NCBI RefSeq assembly: GCF_003367475.1
Contig: NZ_QRHA01000004.1
Coordinates: 248,001 to 312,000, forward strand
Source of the DNA: Alteromonas aestuariivivens
Lineage (GTDB): Bacteria > Pseudomonadota > Gammaproteobacteria > Enterobacterales > Alteromonadaceae
Direction of reading: 5' to 3'
DNA: 64,000 nucleotides
Below are positions 9,453 through 18,367 of this stretch, piece by piece. A model generated the notes under the pieces. The model had not been told where the DNA came from and did not search any database. It saw nothing but the letters and a program-made list of their open reading frames with translations. Position numbers and translations under genes: made by a program. Positions within the stretch are counted from its first letter, which is position 1. Every line of letters begins with the position of its first letter.

Positions 9453-10337
9453 CTAAATAGAAGAAAACCATTTGTGCAGGCAATTCACCGCTGCCAGTGT
9501 TTTAACCGGAATATGCTCCTGTTTGGGCGTCACGGCATACACACTGTAGTCGGGTAATTTCCAATCCGGCAACAGTGGTATCAGAGTTTCATCGCGCAAA
9601 TAATGCCGTACTTCAGGTTCTGGCAAAACTGCGTAACCAATGCCGTCGCAGGTTAGCTGAATTAGCGCCTGCATGGAATTCACCACCAGTCGGGAAGGCG
9701 GCAGGGTATAGGGAGCGTTGTTCAGATTTTCGAGATTATAGTGCTGCAGGTTCTTGTGAGTTAAATGACAATGCCCTTCAAGCTGTGTGGGGGATTGCAC
9801 ATCCATACGTGCCAGTTGGTGCAACCGCGACACACACAGGATCCTGCGCCAGCTGGCCAGATGATGTGCAGTATGATCAGCGTCGGACATGGAACGAAAA
9901 CACAAGGCCAAATCTGCCCCGGATGCCATAATATCGCGGGGTTCATCGGTCAGAATCAGTGAAACCTTTATTTTAGGAAACTCACTTGTGAGGTGAGTGA
10001 GCGGTTTGCTCAATAACCCTCCACCAAATCCTTCTGGCGCAATTATCCTCAAAGTACCGGATGGTGTAAGCTGCAGCTGCTCTATCTCATGCTGCGCTTT
10101 CTCGGCAACGGAAATCAGACGTAAACTGGTGCGGTAATAGATGCGCCCGGCTTCAGTTAAACTCAAGTTACGGGTATTGCGGTTAAATAATGTTAACCCT
10201 ATATCCTGCTCAAGTTTTCGAAGTTGCTGGGAAATGGCCGATACTGTCATGTGCAACGATTTGGCTGCCGCGCTCATGTTTCCAGTGTCCGCAACCCTCA
10301 CAAACACCTGTAGCGACCTGAGCAATTTCATGTTCAT
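9453..10337 (-). CDS. LysR-family transcriptional regulator
   Basis: DNA-binding regulator of 294 residues, normal for the family. The N-terminal winged HTH (about 4-63) reads SLQVFVRVADTGNMSAAAKSL and SAISQQLRKLE, typical of LysR proteins of the CrgA/DmlR subgroup. The rest is a LysR substrate-binding domain (about 90-290). It is transcribed away from the nucleosidase-like lipoprotein gene at 10913 across a 575-bp gap that contains inverted repeats, so that gene is a possible target. The effector cannot be told from the sequence. Confidence 0.93.
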   Translation of the reverse strand: MNMKLLRSLQVFVRVADTGNMSAAAKSLHMTVSAISQQLRKLEQDIGLTLFNRNTRNLSLTEAGRIYYRTSLRLISVAEKAQHEIEQLQLTPSGTLRIIAPEGFGGGLLSKPLTHLTSEFPKIKVSLILTDEPRDIMASGADLALCFRSMSDADHTAHHLASWRRILCVSRLHQLARMDVQSPTQLEGHCHLTHKNLQHYNLENLNNAPYTLPPSRLVVNSMQALIQLTCDGIGYAVLPEPEVRHYLRDETLIPLLPDWKLPDYSVYAVTPKQEHIPVKTLAAVNCLHKWFSSI

Positions 10338-10425
10338 GGTTGATCAACGTCCATGGTTTATTGTTCTGAAAATCCATTTTCACGTGCGTTTACTACCAGA
10401 TACGTGACCTTACTGAACCGCATGT

Positions 10426-10500
10426 TGTGTTGATGGCTAAGTCCATGGCTACCACGATCCTGGTGAATTGTTTCTGATCGGATTCTGAACCATCAACACA
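10426..10500. repeat. Inverted repeat between LysR gene and lipoprotein gene
   Basis: TGTGTTGATGG at 10426-10436 is repeated exactly, inverted, as CCATCAACACA at 10490-10500 (11-bp arms, 53-bp spacer). The spacer also holds ATGGCTA twice. A second pair, GTTTGAACA (10697-10705) and TGTTCAAAC (10763-10771), lies nearer the lipoprotein gene. Either could be an operator pair for the adjacent regulator. The rest of 10338-10912 shows no gene. Confidence 0.35.
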
Positions 10501-10912
10501 TTGGTAACCGGAATACAGAATTTCTTGTAAACCCTATATTGTGAAGCGCAAAAAGATACACTGGAGAACAACCCGCTGAAAATTATGATTATATGCAACG
10601 GCTACAGACATATGCGGGTGACCTGAGTCTTCATCCGGCTTAAATTAGGCCATGCATTCGAGCCCGAATAGTGCAGAAAATTGGCCGAAAAGTCAGGTTT
10701 GAACAAATAATATACTCTTATCGCAAATGATGAACAATCGCATTCAGGAATAAAAACCAGAATGTTCAAACTATTTGTCGCAAAAGTAGCGCCGCCATTC
10801 TCAATAAGCTGGCGTAAACAGTTGTATTAAAGAGAAATAAAAACTGATAGGGTGTAGGCCCCATGCACCAATCCCGTTTTAACTCAAACGAATACCAAGT
10901 AGTGAAGTTTTT

Positions 10913-11923
10913 ATGGCAACACATTTTGCAACAGTACGTGTCCTGTTCTGCACGTTTTTCACCCTCTTAATTGTCTCCGGCTGTACCACCACCACTAACA
11001 ACAGCTACGGCCCCAAGCTATTTGCCGACCAGACAGGCCTGACGGCAGTCGTAGTGGCCTACGGGCCGGAAATGCAGGGTCTGCTTGGCCGCATTGAAGC
11101 TGATCCAGAGGCCAGAATTGACAACATCGTTCGATTCAAAGGCATTGACTATCGCCTGGGGCACTATCATGACGAACCCATCCTGATATTCGCTACCGGC
11201 ATGAGCATTGCCAACGCTGCCATGTCAATTCAGATGGCGCTCGACTACTTCCCTGTCAAACAAGTTATCTATATGGGTATTGCCGGTGCAGTGAACCCAC
11301 AGTGGCAACCGGGTGATGTAATTGTACCCGAGCGTTGGTACTACCATGACGAGAGCGTTTATTCGAATCCGAATCCTGCGGTGCCTGGCGAATACATTCT
11401 GCCTGAATACTACGCCAAGTTTATTGCCGAGCAGGAACAGCGCCGCGCCGCTGACCCACACATCCCGAACTACAAGCCTTTTAAATTTATCCACCCGGAT
11501 GAGGTCCTGATCATTAAGGATGATATGCAGCAACCCCAGGACACGCCTTACTTTTCAGCCACGCCGAGACTGCTGAATGCCGCGCGAAAGGCGTTGTATT
11601 CAATGCCAGACCAGATGATTCTGGGGGAGCGCAAGGCTTCGCTGACAGTCGGTGGTAATGGTGTCACCGGCTCGGTATTCCTGGACAACCGGGACTATCG
11701 CAAATGGACTCGGGAAGTCTTTAATGCCGAGGTCACCGAGATGGAATCTGCGGCAGTGGGCCAGGTCTGTACAATTAACAACGTTGACTGGATGATCATT
11801 CGTGCCATCAGTGATCTGGCCGGTGGTCAGGAAGGCGTCAACGTTGAGCATATCTACGATCAGGAAGTATCCCGCGTCGGCGCAAACGCCCTGTTTGCGG
11901 TATTGGACGAACTGGCCAAATAA
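10913..11923 (+). CDS. Exported nucleoside phosphorylase/MTAN-fold lipoprotein
   Basis: Protein of 336 residues with a lipoprotein signal (hydrophobic run ending LIVSGC, Cys about residue 24) and then a PNP_UDP_1 domain, the fold of 5'-methylthioadenosine/S-adenosylhomocysteine nucleosidases and nucleoside phosphorylases. Seen: MGIAGAVNPQWQPGDVIVP, the sugar-binding MESAA motif and the RAISDLAGG loop with the catalytic Asp. It is longer than cytoplasmic MTAN (about 230), the extra length being the leader and an insert near residues 140-210. An enzyme of this type anchored in the envelope would act on extracellular or periplasmic nucleosides; which one is unknown. It is followed by an intrinsic terminator and so is monocistronic. 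Confidence 0.85.
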   Translation: MATHFATVRVLFCTFFTLLIVSGCTTTTNNSYGPKLFADQTGLTAVVVAYGPEMQGLLGRIEADPEARIDNIVRFKGIDYRLGHYHDEPILIFATGMSIANAAMSIQMALDYFPVKQVIYMGIAGAVNPQWQPGDVIVPERWYYHDESVYSNPNPAVPGEYILPEYYAKFIAEQEQRRAADPHIPNYKPFKFIHPDEVLIIKDDMQQPQDTPYFSATPRLLNAARKALYSMPDQMILGERKASLTVGGNGVTGSVFLDNRDYRKWTREVFNAEVTEMESAAVGQVCTINNVDWMIIRAISDLAGGQEGVNVEHIYDQEVSRVGANALFAVLDELAK

Positions 11924-11935
11924 TTTATGTTCCCG

Positions 11936-11970
11936 GCCGTAGGGTACCTCAGCGCACCCTACGGCTTTTC
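11936..11970 (+). terminator. Intrinsic terminator
   Basis: GCCGTAGGGT (11936-11945) and ACCCTACGGC (11956-11965) form a perfect 10-bp stem with a 10-nt loop, followed by TTTT. It lies 12 bp after the lipoprotein stop codon. Confidence 0.85.
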
Positions 11971-12051
11971 TGGCGCAGACCAGCCATATTTCAGGTTCAT
12001 TTTCCCCTCGGTTCACTATTCACAAACTGCCTGTTTTTTAGCCCAAAACGA

Positions 12052-12080
12052 TTGACATCACCTGCGTATCTGGCTACTTT
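12052..12080 (+). promoter_or_regulatory. Predicted sigma-70 promoter for the QuiC-type gene
   Basis: A consensus TTGACA (12052-12057), a 17-bp spacer and TACTTT (12075-12080). It lies about 330 bp upstream of the GTG start. The leader contains a small hairpin (12091-12096 with 12104-12109). No convincing gene was found in 11971-12409. Confidence 0.45.
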
Positions 12081-12409
12081 CTAATTTCCTCGCCGAGGTT
12101 TTTTCGGTGACAATAATAACAGTGCAGTCAATTCTGTTTCGGTTAGTTACTCAGTCGAAATTTGAAGGATTACGGAATTGCTGCATACAAGGATGATACT
12201 GTTTTTTCTTTCACAAATGACTCGGCCCGTTGTATTTCTGCAGTGCCGTAACCTCCTCCTCGTTTGTGCAACCTCACTACAGTCGATCATCCTGACCAAC
12301 ACACCGATGCGGTCATCTGGAGCGGGCCAGAACGCATATGCAAGAGGCCTTTACCTCTGGTACAGCCAATTGCGTTTGTAGACATCATCAATATTAACAG
12401 GATGTTAAT

Positions 12410-14281
12410 GTGAAACGGTCAATCGCTACGGTGTCTTTATCTGAAGACCTTGAAAGTAAGCTGGCGGCAATTGCAAATGCAGGATTTGAAGGTGTTGAAA
12501 TCTTCGAAAACGATTTACTGCTCGCCAATCATTCTCCCAAACAGGTCGGTGATCTCATTCGCTCGCTCAACCTCACTGTGACCTCATTACAACCTTTTCG
12601 TGATTTCGAGGCCATGCCGCCTGCATTTCGAAGCAAAAACATCGAACGTGCCCAACGCCGCTTTGAGGTGATGTCTGATCTGGGCACCGACACTCTGATG
12701 ATTTGCAGCAATGTGTCAGATCACACCATTAATGATCCCATGCGGGCAGCGGAAGATTTGGCACTGCTTGCAGATTTAGCTGCCCAATATGGCTTTAAAC
12801 TGGGTTATGAAGCCTTATCCTGGGGGCGTTACGTGAATGATTATCTGGCGGCCTGGGAAATCGTAAAGCTGGCTGACCGGCACAATCTTGGTATTGTGCT
12901 GGACACCTTTCATATCATGGCTCGCAAAACGCCAATAGAGCCCATTCGAAGCATCCCCAAGCACAAGATCACGCTGGTACAACTGGCTGATGCACCATGG
13001 ATGCAACTTGACCTGCTCCAGTGGAGCCGGCATTTCCGCTGCTTTCCAGGGCAGGGAGAATTCCCGCTGAATCCGTTCTTCGACGCTTTGCAGGCGACAG
13101 GATATGATGGCTACGTCTCTCTGGAAATATTCAACGATGAATTACGTAACGCGCCCTGTGACTCTGTCGCGCTGGATGCAAGCCGTTCCCTGTTATGGTT
13201 GGACGAACAACGCTACCGCGAAAACCCACAGTCCCCATCGCTCTGGAACGACCCCTTGCGTGGAATCATGCCACCCGCCAATGTAGAGCAGATTGGTTTT
13301 ATGGAACTGGCCCTCAGCCAGCAGCACGGGGAATTTATTAAACTATTGAAATCAATAGGTTTTCAGCATATTTATCAGCATAAAAATAAAGAGGTTCAGA
13401 TATATCAGCTTAATGATGTCTATTTCGTGGTCAACCGTGAACCAGACAGCTTTGCTCAGGCAGGTACACTGAACACTTCTGTAGACAGCTGTGCAATCGG
13501 ATATTTTTGTCGTGACGTAGAAGACATGTCTGACCGTGCCAGACAGCTGGGGTTTGTCCCCTATAAAAGTAATGGTGCAGCCGGTGAATTGCCGTTTCCG
13601 GCCTTTCGTAACAATTCCGGTAAGCTGATGTATTTTTCTACACCAGACAATTTTATACGCATCCTCAATAGTCAGTTTGACACACTGCCGGCAGAAACCA
13701 TGCACTCTCCCAAGGCTATGCCGATAACCCGGCTTGATCATGTCGCAGATTTTGTGCCTTTCAACGAGTTTCTGTCTTCGGCCATGATGTACCGAACCTT
13801 GTTGGGGTTTGAACTGGACCCGGTTCAGGACGTATTCGATGTACAGGGCGCTCTGCTCAGTCGGACTGCTCACAGCCAGGATCGCAAAGTCAGACAAAAC
13901 ATCATAGTTAACAAGGCTTCTGTTGGCGTACCTCCTTTTTACGCATACGGTCAAAAGCAGGCGGGGCTACAGCATATGGCGTTTGCCTGCACTGATATCT
14001 TTCAAATGCTGCAGGCTCTTCCCCACAATGTGATTTTGCCCATTCCTGAAGAGTACTATCAGAGCATTCAGCACAAGAATCTGGTTGAGGATTCGGTTCT
14101 GGATAGAATGATGTTTTTCAGCGTTCTGGTAGACAGCAGCGACGACGGCCTTTTTTTCCATGCCTTCACCAAGCAGGTTGATGGGGTGTACTTTGAATTC
14201 GTGCAACGCGTTAATTATGAGGATTACGGTGAAAACAACAGTGCCATTCGAAGCAAGGCTCAGGTTGTGTCGAGCCTTTAA
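12410..14281 (+). CDS. quiC: 3-dehydroshikimate dehydratase, QuiC type (TIM barrel plus HPPD-like)
   Basis: Two-domain protein of 623 residues. The N-terminal half (about 1-270) is an AP-endonuclease/xylose-isomerase-like TIM barrel with the metal-ligand strands GYEALSWG, VLDTFHIMA, QLADAPW and SLEIFND. The C-terminal half (about 290-610) is a pair of vicinal-oxygen-chelate domains like 4-hydroxyphenylpyruvate dioxygenase (DHVADFV, QHMAFACTDI, YFEFVQRVNYEDYG). Proteins of this layout convert 3-dehydroshikimate to protocatechuate in quinate/shikimate breakdown. No other quinate or protocatechuate gene is next to it. The start is a GTG at 12410 with the ribosome site ACAGGA seven bases before it; the frame has no nearer ATG. 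Confidence 0.88.
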   Translation: MKRSIATVSLSEDLESKLAAIANAGFEGVEIFENDLLLANHSPKQVGDLIRSLNLTVTSLQPFRDFEAMPPAFRSKNIERAQRRFEVMSDLGTDTLMICSNVSDHTINDPMRAAEDLALLADLAAQYGFKLGYEALSWGRYVNDYLAAWEIVKLADRHNLGIVLDTFHIMARKTPIEPIRSIPKHKITLVQLADAPWMQLDLLQWSRHFRCFPGQGEFPLNPFFDALQATGYDGYVSLEIFNDELRNAPCDSVALDASRSLLWLDEQRYRENPQSPSLWNDPLRGIMPPANVEQIGFMELALSQQHGEFIKLLKSIGFQHIYQHKNKEVQIYQLNDVYFVVNREPDSFAQAGTLNTSVDSCAIGYFCRDVEDMSDRARQLGFVPYKSNGAAGELPFPAFRNNSGKLMYFSTPDNFIRILNSQFDTLPAETMHSPKAMPITRLDHVADFVPFNEFLSSAMMYRTLLGFELDPVQDVFDVQGALLSRTAHSQDRKVRQNIIVNKASVGVPPFYAYGQKQAGLQHMAFACTDIFQMLQALPHNVILPIPEEYYQSIQHKNLVEDSVLDRMMFFSVLVDSSDDGLFFHAFTKQVDGVYFEFVQRVNYEDYGENNSAIRSKAQVVSSL

Positions 14282-14321
14282 TTTGTTGTAGAGGTCTTCC
14301 CGGAAAGTATACCTGGCTACA

Positions 14322-14792
14322 TTACCGCACCGTTCTGACAATATTAATGGTGCTGGTAGCCAGGCGAACCTCTATAAGAAATACAATCAGTGCACTGATC
14401 AGGAGCAACATGGCAAGAACAAACAAGGTGACTATCAACACCTTGAGATCAAAGTGCCACAGTTCACCTGCAAACAGACAAACGATTACGGTACATACCA
14501 TCAATGCAGAAGCAACGCACAAGCCGATTGCCCAATTGATTACTTTTACCCTTCGCCAGAGAACAAGAATCTCCAGTCTTATTCGGGCTGTTCGCTCACG
14601 GTCACCCCAACTGTCTATGTTGAGTTCCGCCACCCTGACCCTATCGGATATGCGCCCTAAGCGGCCCGACATCACATTGAGAAAACCTGCAATGCCGGCC
14701 AGCAAAAATACCGGAGCGACGGCTATTTCAATCAGTTTTGACAACGAAGGAATGATGGCGTCCAAAGGGGTTCCTGATAATGTAAGGCACAA
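14322..14792 (-). CDS. DUF2721 family membrane protein
   Basis: Small inner-membrane protein of 156 residues matching the DUF2721 family: a hydrophobic N-terminal helix containing AVAPVFLLAGIAGFLNVMSGRLGRI, a charged middle with many Arg (RERTARIRLEILVLWRRVK), and two further membrane helices near 85-110 and 115-140. Family members have no known function. It converges with the QuiC-type gene with 40 bp between stops. Confidence 0.8.
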   Translation of the reverse strand: MCLTLSGTPLDAIIPSLSKLIEIAVAPVFLLAGIAGFLNVMSGRLGRISDRVRVAELNIDSWGDRERTARIRLEILVLWRRVKVINWAIGLCVASALMVCTVIVCLFAGELWHFDLKVLIVTLFVLAMLLLISALIVFLIEVRLATSTINIVRTVR

Positions 14793-14840
14793 TAGCCCAT
14801 AATATAAATGCTGGTTTTGGTGTCAATGATTACGCCAGAA

Positions 14841-14871
14841 CACACAGCCCGGCAATTGACCGGGCTGTGTG
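14841..14871. terminator. Strong hairpin, probable terminator of the YceI operon
   Basis: A perfect 12-bp stem, CACACAGCCCGG (14841-14852) with CCGGGCTGTGTG (14860-14871), and a 7-nt loop. It lies 30 bp past the yceI-like stop and 49 bp before the DUF2721 start. The T-rich stretches on either side are weak, so termination efficiency is uncertain. Confidence 0.6.
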
Positions 14872-14900
14872 TTGACTGATTAAAGCTTTCACTTATAACG

Positions 14901-15467
14901 CTACTGGCGAACACCTTCAACGTGCAGACTCAGTTCTACCACCTGAGAGGCGGGCCCCAGGTCATAATCAATTCCGTAATCTTTCAGCGCAAAGCTGGTC
15001 GTGCCGCTAAACCCCGCCCGATAACCGCCCCAGGGATCCTCACCCTCACCAATTTTATACGCCATTATGGTAATGGGCTTGGTCACGCCATGAAACGTGA
15101 AGTTTCCTGTGATTTGCATAGATCCATCATCCTGTGGCACCACGCTGCTGCTGACAAATTTTGCCTCCGGATAATCATCCACTGCGAGGAAATCATCCCC
15201 TCTCAGGTGTTTGTCACGCTCCGCGTGATTTGAATCCACACTGTCAGTCTGAATACTGATGCTTACGGAAGAAGTTTCAGGCTTGTCTTCATCGTAACTG
15301 AAGGTTCCGCTAAACTCGTTGAAGCGTCCCGTTAGCCAGGAATACCCCAGATGCTGAATTTTGAAGTTAATGGACGCATGAGCCCCTTTCGTATCAACAA
15401 CATAATCTGCAGAATTTGCCGCACCTGTGAAACACAGGGCCGCCAAAGCCAATGTCAGTTTATTCAC
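14901..15467 (-). CDS. YceI family periplasmic protein
   Basis: Periplasmic lipocalin-like protein of 188 residues. A signal peptide (about 1-19, ending ANSA) precedes a YceI domain: YVVDTKGAHASINFKIQHLGYSWLTGRF, then VSISIQTDSVDSNHAERDKHLRGDDFL and a C-terminal GPASQVVELSLHVEGV. YceI proteins bind isoprenoid/ubiquinone-like lipids. Its start overlaps by eight bases the stop of the cytochrome b561 gene, the usual yceJ-yceI operon order. Confidence 0.94.
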   Translation of the reverse strand: MNKLTLALAALCFTGAANSADYVVDTKGAHASINFKIQHLGYSWLTGRFNEFSGTFSYDEDKPETSSVSISIQTDSVDSNHAERDKHLRGDDFLAVDDYPEAKFVSSSVVPQDDGSMQITGNFTFHGVTKPITIMAYKIGEGEDPWGGYRAGFSGTTSFALKDYGIDYDLGPASQVVELSLHVEGVRQ

Positions 15468-16026
15468 CTTTTTCTCCTACTTGCGATTGTAAACCCAACA
15501 TAAGCTTCAATGTTGGATGCTTGTCTAAAAAATGATGCTTTAATGCGCCAAGAGCGTGTACGCACACCAGTCCGATCAAAGTCCAGGCAACATAGAAATG
15601 AATATCACCTGCTACATCTTCCTGATTTTCAAACAGTTGCCCAAGTGCGGGCACAGAAAACCACCCAAACACATCAATTCCCCTTCCGTCCGCTGTCGAT
15701 ATTAAATATCCGCTGAAAAACAGGGCAAAAAGAAGCACATAAATAACTATATGGACAACAGAGGCAAGGTATTGGGCCTTCCTCGGGCCATACCTCACGG
15801 GTCGGGAACTTTTCAGCCTGAGTACTATTCTCAAGAGCGTTACCAATAACAGCAGTATGCCAACACTCTTGTGCAGGAAGGGGGCTGTTTTGTACCAACT
15901 ACTATAGTAGTTGAGACCCACCATCCACAAACCGGATGCGAACATGCCAAAAACAACCAACGCCGTCAGCCAGTGAACAATAATGATAGCCAGCCCCCAG
16001 CCGCGAGCGGATTCTGTATGTTGCAT
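15460..16026 (-). CDS. Cytochrome b561 family protein (YceJ-like)
   Basis: Inner-membrane b-type cytochrome of 188 residues with four membrane helices. Haem-ligand histidines are visible in the first helix (IIVHWLTALVVFGMF), the second (LHKSVGILLLLV), and the last two (HIVIYVLLFALFF; DIHFYVAWTLIGLVCVHALGALKHHF). These proteins pass electrons to or from quinol. It is the first gene of a two-gene operon with the YceI gene. Confidence 0.93.
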   Translation of the reverse strand: MQHTESARGWGLAIIIVHWLTALVVFGMFASGLWMVGLNYYSSWYKTAPFLHKSVGILLLLVTLLRIVLRLKSSRPVRYGPRKAQYLASVVHIVIYVLLFALFFSGYLISTADGRGIDVFGWFSVPALGQLFENQEDVAGDIHFYVAWTLIGLVCVHALGALKHHFLDKHPTLKLMLGLQSQVGEKGE

Positions 16027-16077
16027 GACGTTCTCCTGAATTGCCCGGTGTTTATTTGTACCGGTAAATACACTAAC

Positions 16078-16353
16078 CCATAAGCCGCAATACGAAAATA
16101 GCGACTTATCGAGTCTATGTTTCGAAAAACCCGAATATTGTGATTGTTGTCACAGCCATGCGCCCCAAAAAGGCGCTGCAATCCTTCGACTATAAGGATC
16201 TCACCAAGGCAACCGTCGGTGATGTTATCGATCGCGATACGCATGAATTTCTGTGTGATCAGCGTAAGTGACATCGCCCGACAACTCAGGTTACCAGTCG
16301 ACATACAGGTTCAGCCCTCGTTCTTGGAACTGTCAAAAGTATTGGCCGCCTAA
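16078..16353 (+). pseudogene. Possible small gene or frameshifted remnant
   Basis: The 594-bp gap 16027-16620 holds no clear gene. One frame is open from about 16078 to a TGA at 16273 and contains the peptide-like text MRPKKALQSFDYKDLTKATV (ATG near 16158). A second frame carries on over the same junction to 16353 and ends RLPVDIQVQPSFLELSKVLAA. Together they could be one short gene with a frameshift near 16265. There is no clear ribosome site; chance is a serious alternative. Confidence 0.15.
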
Positions 16354-16620
16354 CCAGAGTTCAATAACGTATGTGCAGCGACCTGCGACACAATGGCTAC
16401 TGCCGCAGGCTCCTGTCTCAATTGAATTCATGTACCGGTTACTGTGATTCTGCGACCTGTCCGGATCCGGCTTAACCCGGACCGCAGATTTGGCATTTGT
16501 GGCTCTACTGCCACATACTTAACATTCATTGGGAGAGGGCATTCATTTCCAGCCGGATAACGCCAAACGTTTTCAGGACGTCGTCCGCTTTCTAACGAAA
16601 TACCCCTGACACAGAGCACC

Positions 16621-17073
16621 ATGAACCTAATCCATGGAGACTATTGCATAACCCGCTCGGGTAACATAATGCTGATACACGCTCGCGGGCCATGGAACGC
16701 AGAGTGTGTGGAGGCATTCGGGCAGGATTACCGGCAGGCGATGACCACGTTGGGAGCCGGAAAATGGGCCGATCTGATCACGCTGATAGGCGAAAGTCTT
16801 TTCACTCCGGACGCTGAGTCCAGCCTTCGAAACCGGATTGTGCAAATTCACCAGTTGGGATTAACTCACGTTGCACTGAATTTGACCAATAGCACCGTTC
16901 AATTGAGTTCAATAATGCAAAGTCAGCGTTTATACCGGGGCACCTCAATCAGTTTGAACACATTCTCGCACCAGCAGGAAGCTATGGATTGGCTGAAGAC
17001 ACAGGGTTTTTACACCTGCGATGATGAGACTCATCAGCACCAGGAAGCAGTAAAGAAGCTGAATAGCGCTTGA
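16621..17073 (+). CDS. Hypothetical protein, possible STAS/SpoIIAA-like fold
   Basis: Soluble protein of 150 residues with no signal peptide or membrane segment. The pattern of a beta hairpin (YCITRSGNIMLIHARGPWN), a helix (ECVEAFGQDYRQAM), a strand with DLITLIGES, then alternating helices and strands to the C terminus resembles the SpoIIAA-like/STAS fold. That is an impression from secondary structure, not a recognised family. It stands alone, 200 bp before a gene for an Xre/MbcA-like protein. Function unknown. Confidence 0.6.
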   Translation: MNLIHGDYCITRSGNIMLIHARGPWNAECVEAFGQDYRQAMTTLGAGKWADLITLIGESLFTPDAESSLRNRIVQIHQLGLTHVALNLTNSTVQLSSIMQSQRLYRGTSISLNTFSHQQEAMDWLKTQGFYTCDDETHQHQEAVKKLNSA

Positions 17074-17274
17074 ACTACAGGCAAATCCAGTAATAGAAAG
17101 GGCTTTTTTAAAAATAAATTCGCACTAACCGCATTTATCACGGTCGTAATAAAAGATTAATAATACAAATTATAAAGCTGGAACGATTCTGGCAGGTGTA
17201 TTCACCGAAGCATCAATTGGCATTTGGCAGTAACACCAAACCAGTAAGCAGTATTATTTTGGGAGTGCTCTACA

Positions 17275-17697
17275 ATGACAATAGCCAACAACCCACCCGC
17301 AGTGGTGATGAAAGCCTTTACCTGGGCTTATGAGGAGCTGTCGCTCACCTGCAGCGAAGCCGCCCTGATGCTAGGGATTAGCGAACAGGCTCTGCGTCAG
17401 ACAGCACTGGTCGGATTCAGTTGTGATTCCGAAGAAAGCAAACAGCAGCTCGCATTTATCCGGCTTTACCATCAATTGTATGCGCTTTGCGACGGTGATA
17501 CTGACACCATGACCCAGTGGTTTCATCAGTATCAGGAAGACATTAAAGGCGTCCCCAAGCATTTGTGCATAAACATCAAGGGTATCCGAACTTTGAGCGA
17601 CTATCTGAGTAACAGATCTGAATTGGGAAACGTTGAATCGCTGCAGGGCAACTTCGTGCAACCCGGCGGTGCATTTCAGCAGCTGGTCGCACGCTGA
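17275..17697 (+). CDS. MbcA/ParS/Xre antitoxin-like protein without a toxin
   Basis: Protein of 140 residues. The N-terminal part (about 8-50) looks like a degenerate Xre-type HTH: CSEAALMLGISEQALRQTALVG. The C-terminal half (about 60-115) resembles the MbcA/ParS/Xre antitoxin domain (DUF2384): FIRLYHQLYALCDGD, MTQWFHQYQEDIKGVPKHLC, then IRTLSDYLSNR. No RES-domain toxin gene lies next to it. It converges with an acetyltransferase gene 56 bp away. The ribosome site is GGGAG, about 9 bases before the ATG. The family call is moderate. Confidence 0.6.
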   Translation: MTIANNPPAVVMKAFTWAYEELSLTCSEAALMLGISEQALRQTALVGFSCDSEESKQQLAFIRLYHQLYALCDGDTDTMTQWFHQYQEDIKGVPKHLCINIKGIRTLSDYLSNRSELGNVESLQGNFVQPGGAFQQLVAR

Positions 17698-17753
17698 CGC
17701 TTCAAGAGCACATTACGCTGGCTGCTGATTCCAGCTGTACTCGTTCGGATGGA

Positions 17754-18254
17754 TTAAGTCCCGAAAGCCCGGTGATATCTGACCTCGCCCTTGGGAACTA
17801 CACCCCGAAACCGCAATGCCATAAAGTAATGCTCGGGAACTCCGGGAAGAGTAAGTTCGGGGTGCACACGGAAGCCGAATCTTTCATAAAAGGCCGGCTC
17901 GCCAAGCAGGACAGCGCCATCAGCAGGCAATTTTTGCAACGTTTCAATACAACTGAGAACCAGCTTACTGCCGAGCCCTTTGTGCTGTTCTGAAGGCACA
18001 ACTGCAACGGGTCCGATTCCATACCAGTTGACTGTTGCGCCATTTACAGTGACCGGTGAAGCTGAAATGTAACCGACAATGCGGCCATCCAGTTCCGCCA
18101 CTCTTGATACAGAAAGGGCTTTTTCCTGTCGCAGAAGATCAACAATCAGATGTTCTGTATGGTCGGAGTGGTCTGCCGATTTAAACGCGCTCTTTATGAC
18201 TTCACGGATAACCGGCAAATCATCGGGATGCTCGGGGCGAATGGTCAGTATCAT
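17754..18254 (-). CDS. GNAT N-acetyltransferase, YhbS-like
   Basis: Acetyl-CoA-dependent acetyltransferase of 166 residues. Seen: an N-terminal IRPEHPDDLPVIREVIKSAF, the central strand VGYISASPVTV, the acetyl-CoA-binding loop VVPSEQHKGLGSKLV and the late motif FYERFGFRV, which together are typical of the YhbS branch. The substrate is not known. It is probably monocistronic. Confidence 0.88.
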   Translation of the reverse strand: MILTIRPEHPDDLPVIREVIKSAFKSADHSDHTEHLIVDLLRQEKALSVSRVAELDGRIVGYISASPVTVNGATVNWYGIGPVAVVPSEQHKGLGSKLVLSCIETLQKLPADGAVLLGEPAFYERFGFRVHPELTLPGVPEHYFMALRFRGVVPKGEVRYHRAFGT

Positions 18255-18367
18255 GACAGTATTCCGGTTAGTACCCGGGTTGCAGAGCGTGAATCGCCTG
18301 ACAACCTTTTGCTGATTAAATCAATAGCACAGGTGCGGCTGAACAACCAGCTGCAACGCACAGGATC

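Noticed and set aside
12178-12381. 67-codon plus-strand frame before the QuiC-type gene
   Set aside because: TTG start, no ribosome site, no protein-like pattern; the predicted promoter leader explains the region better.
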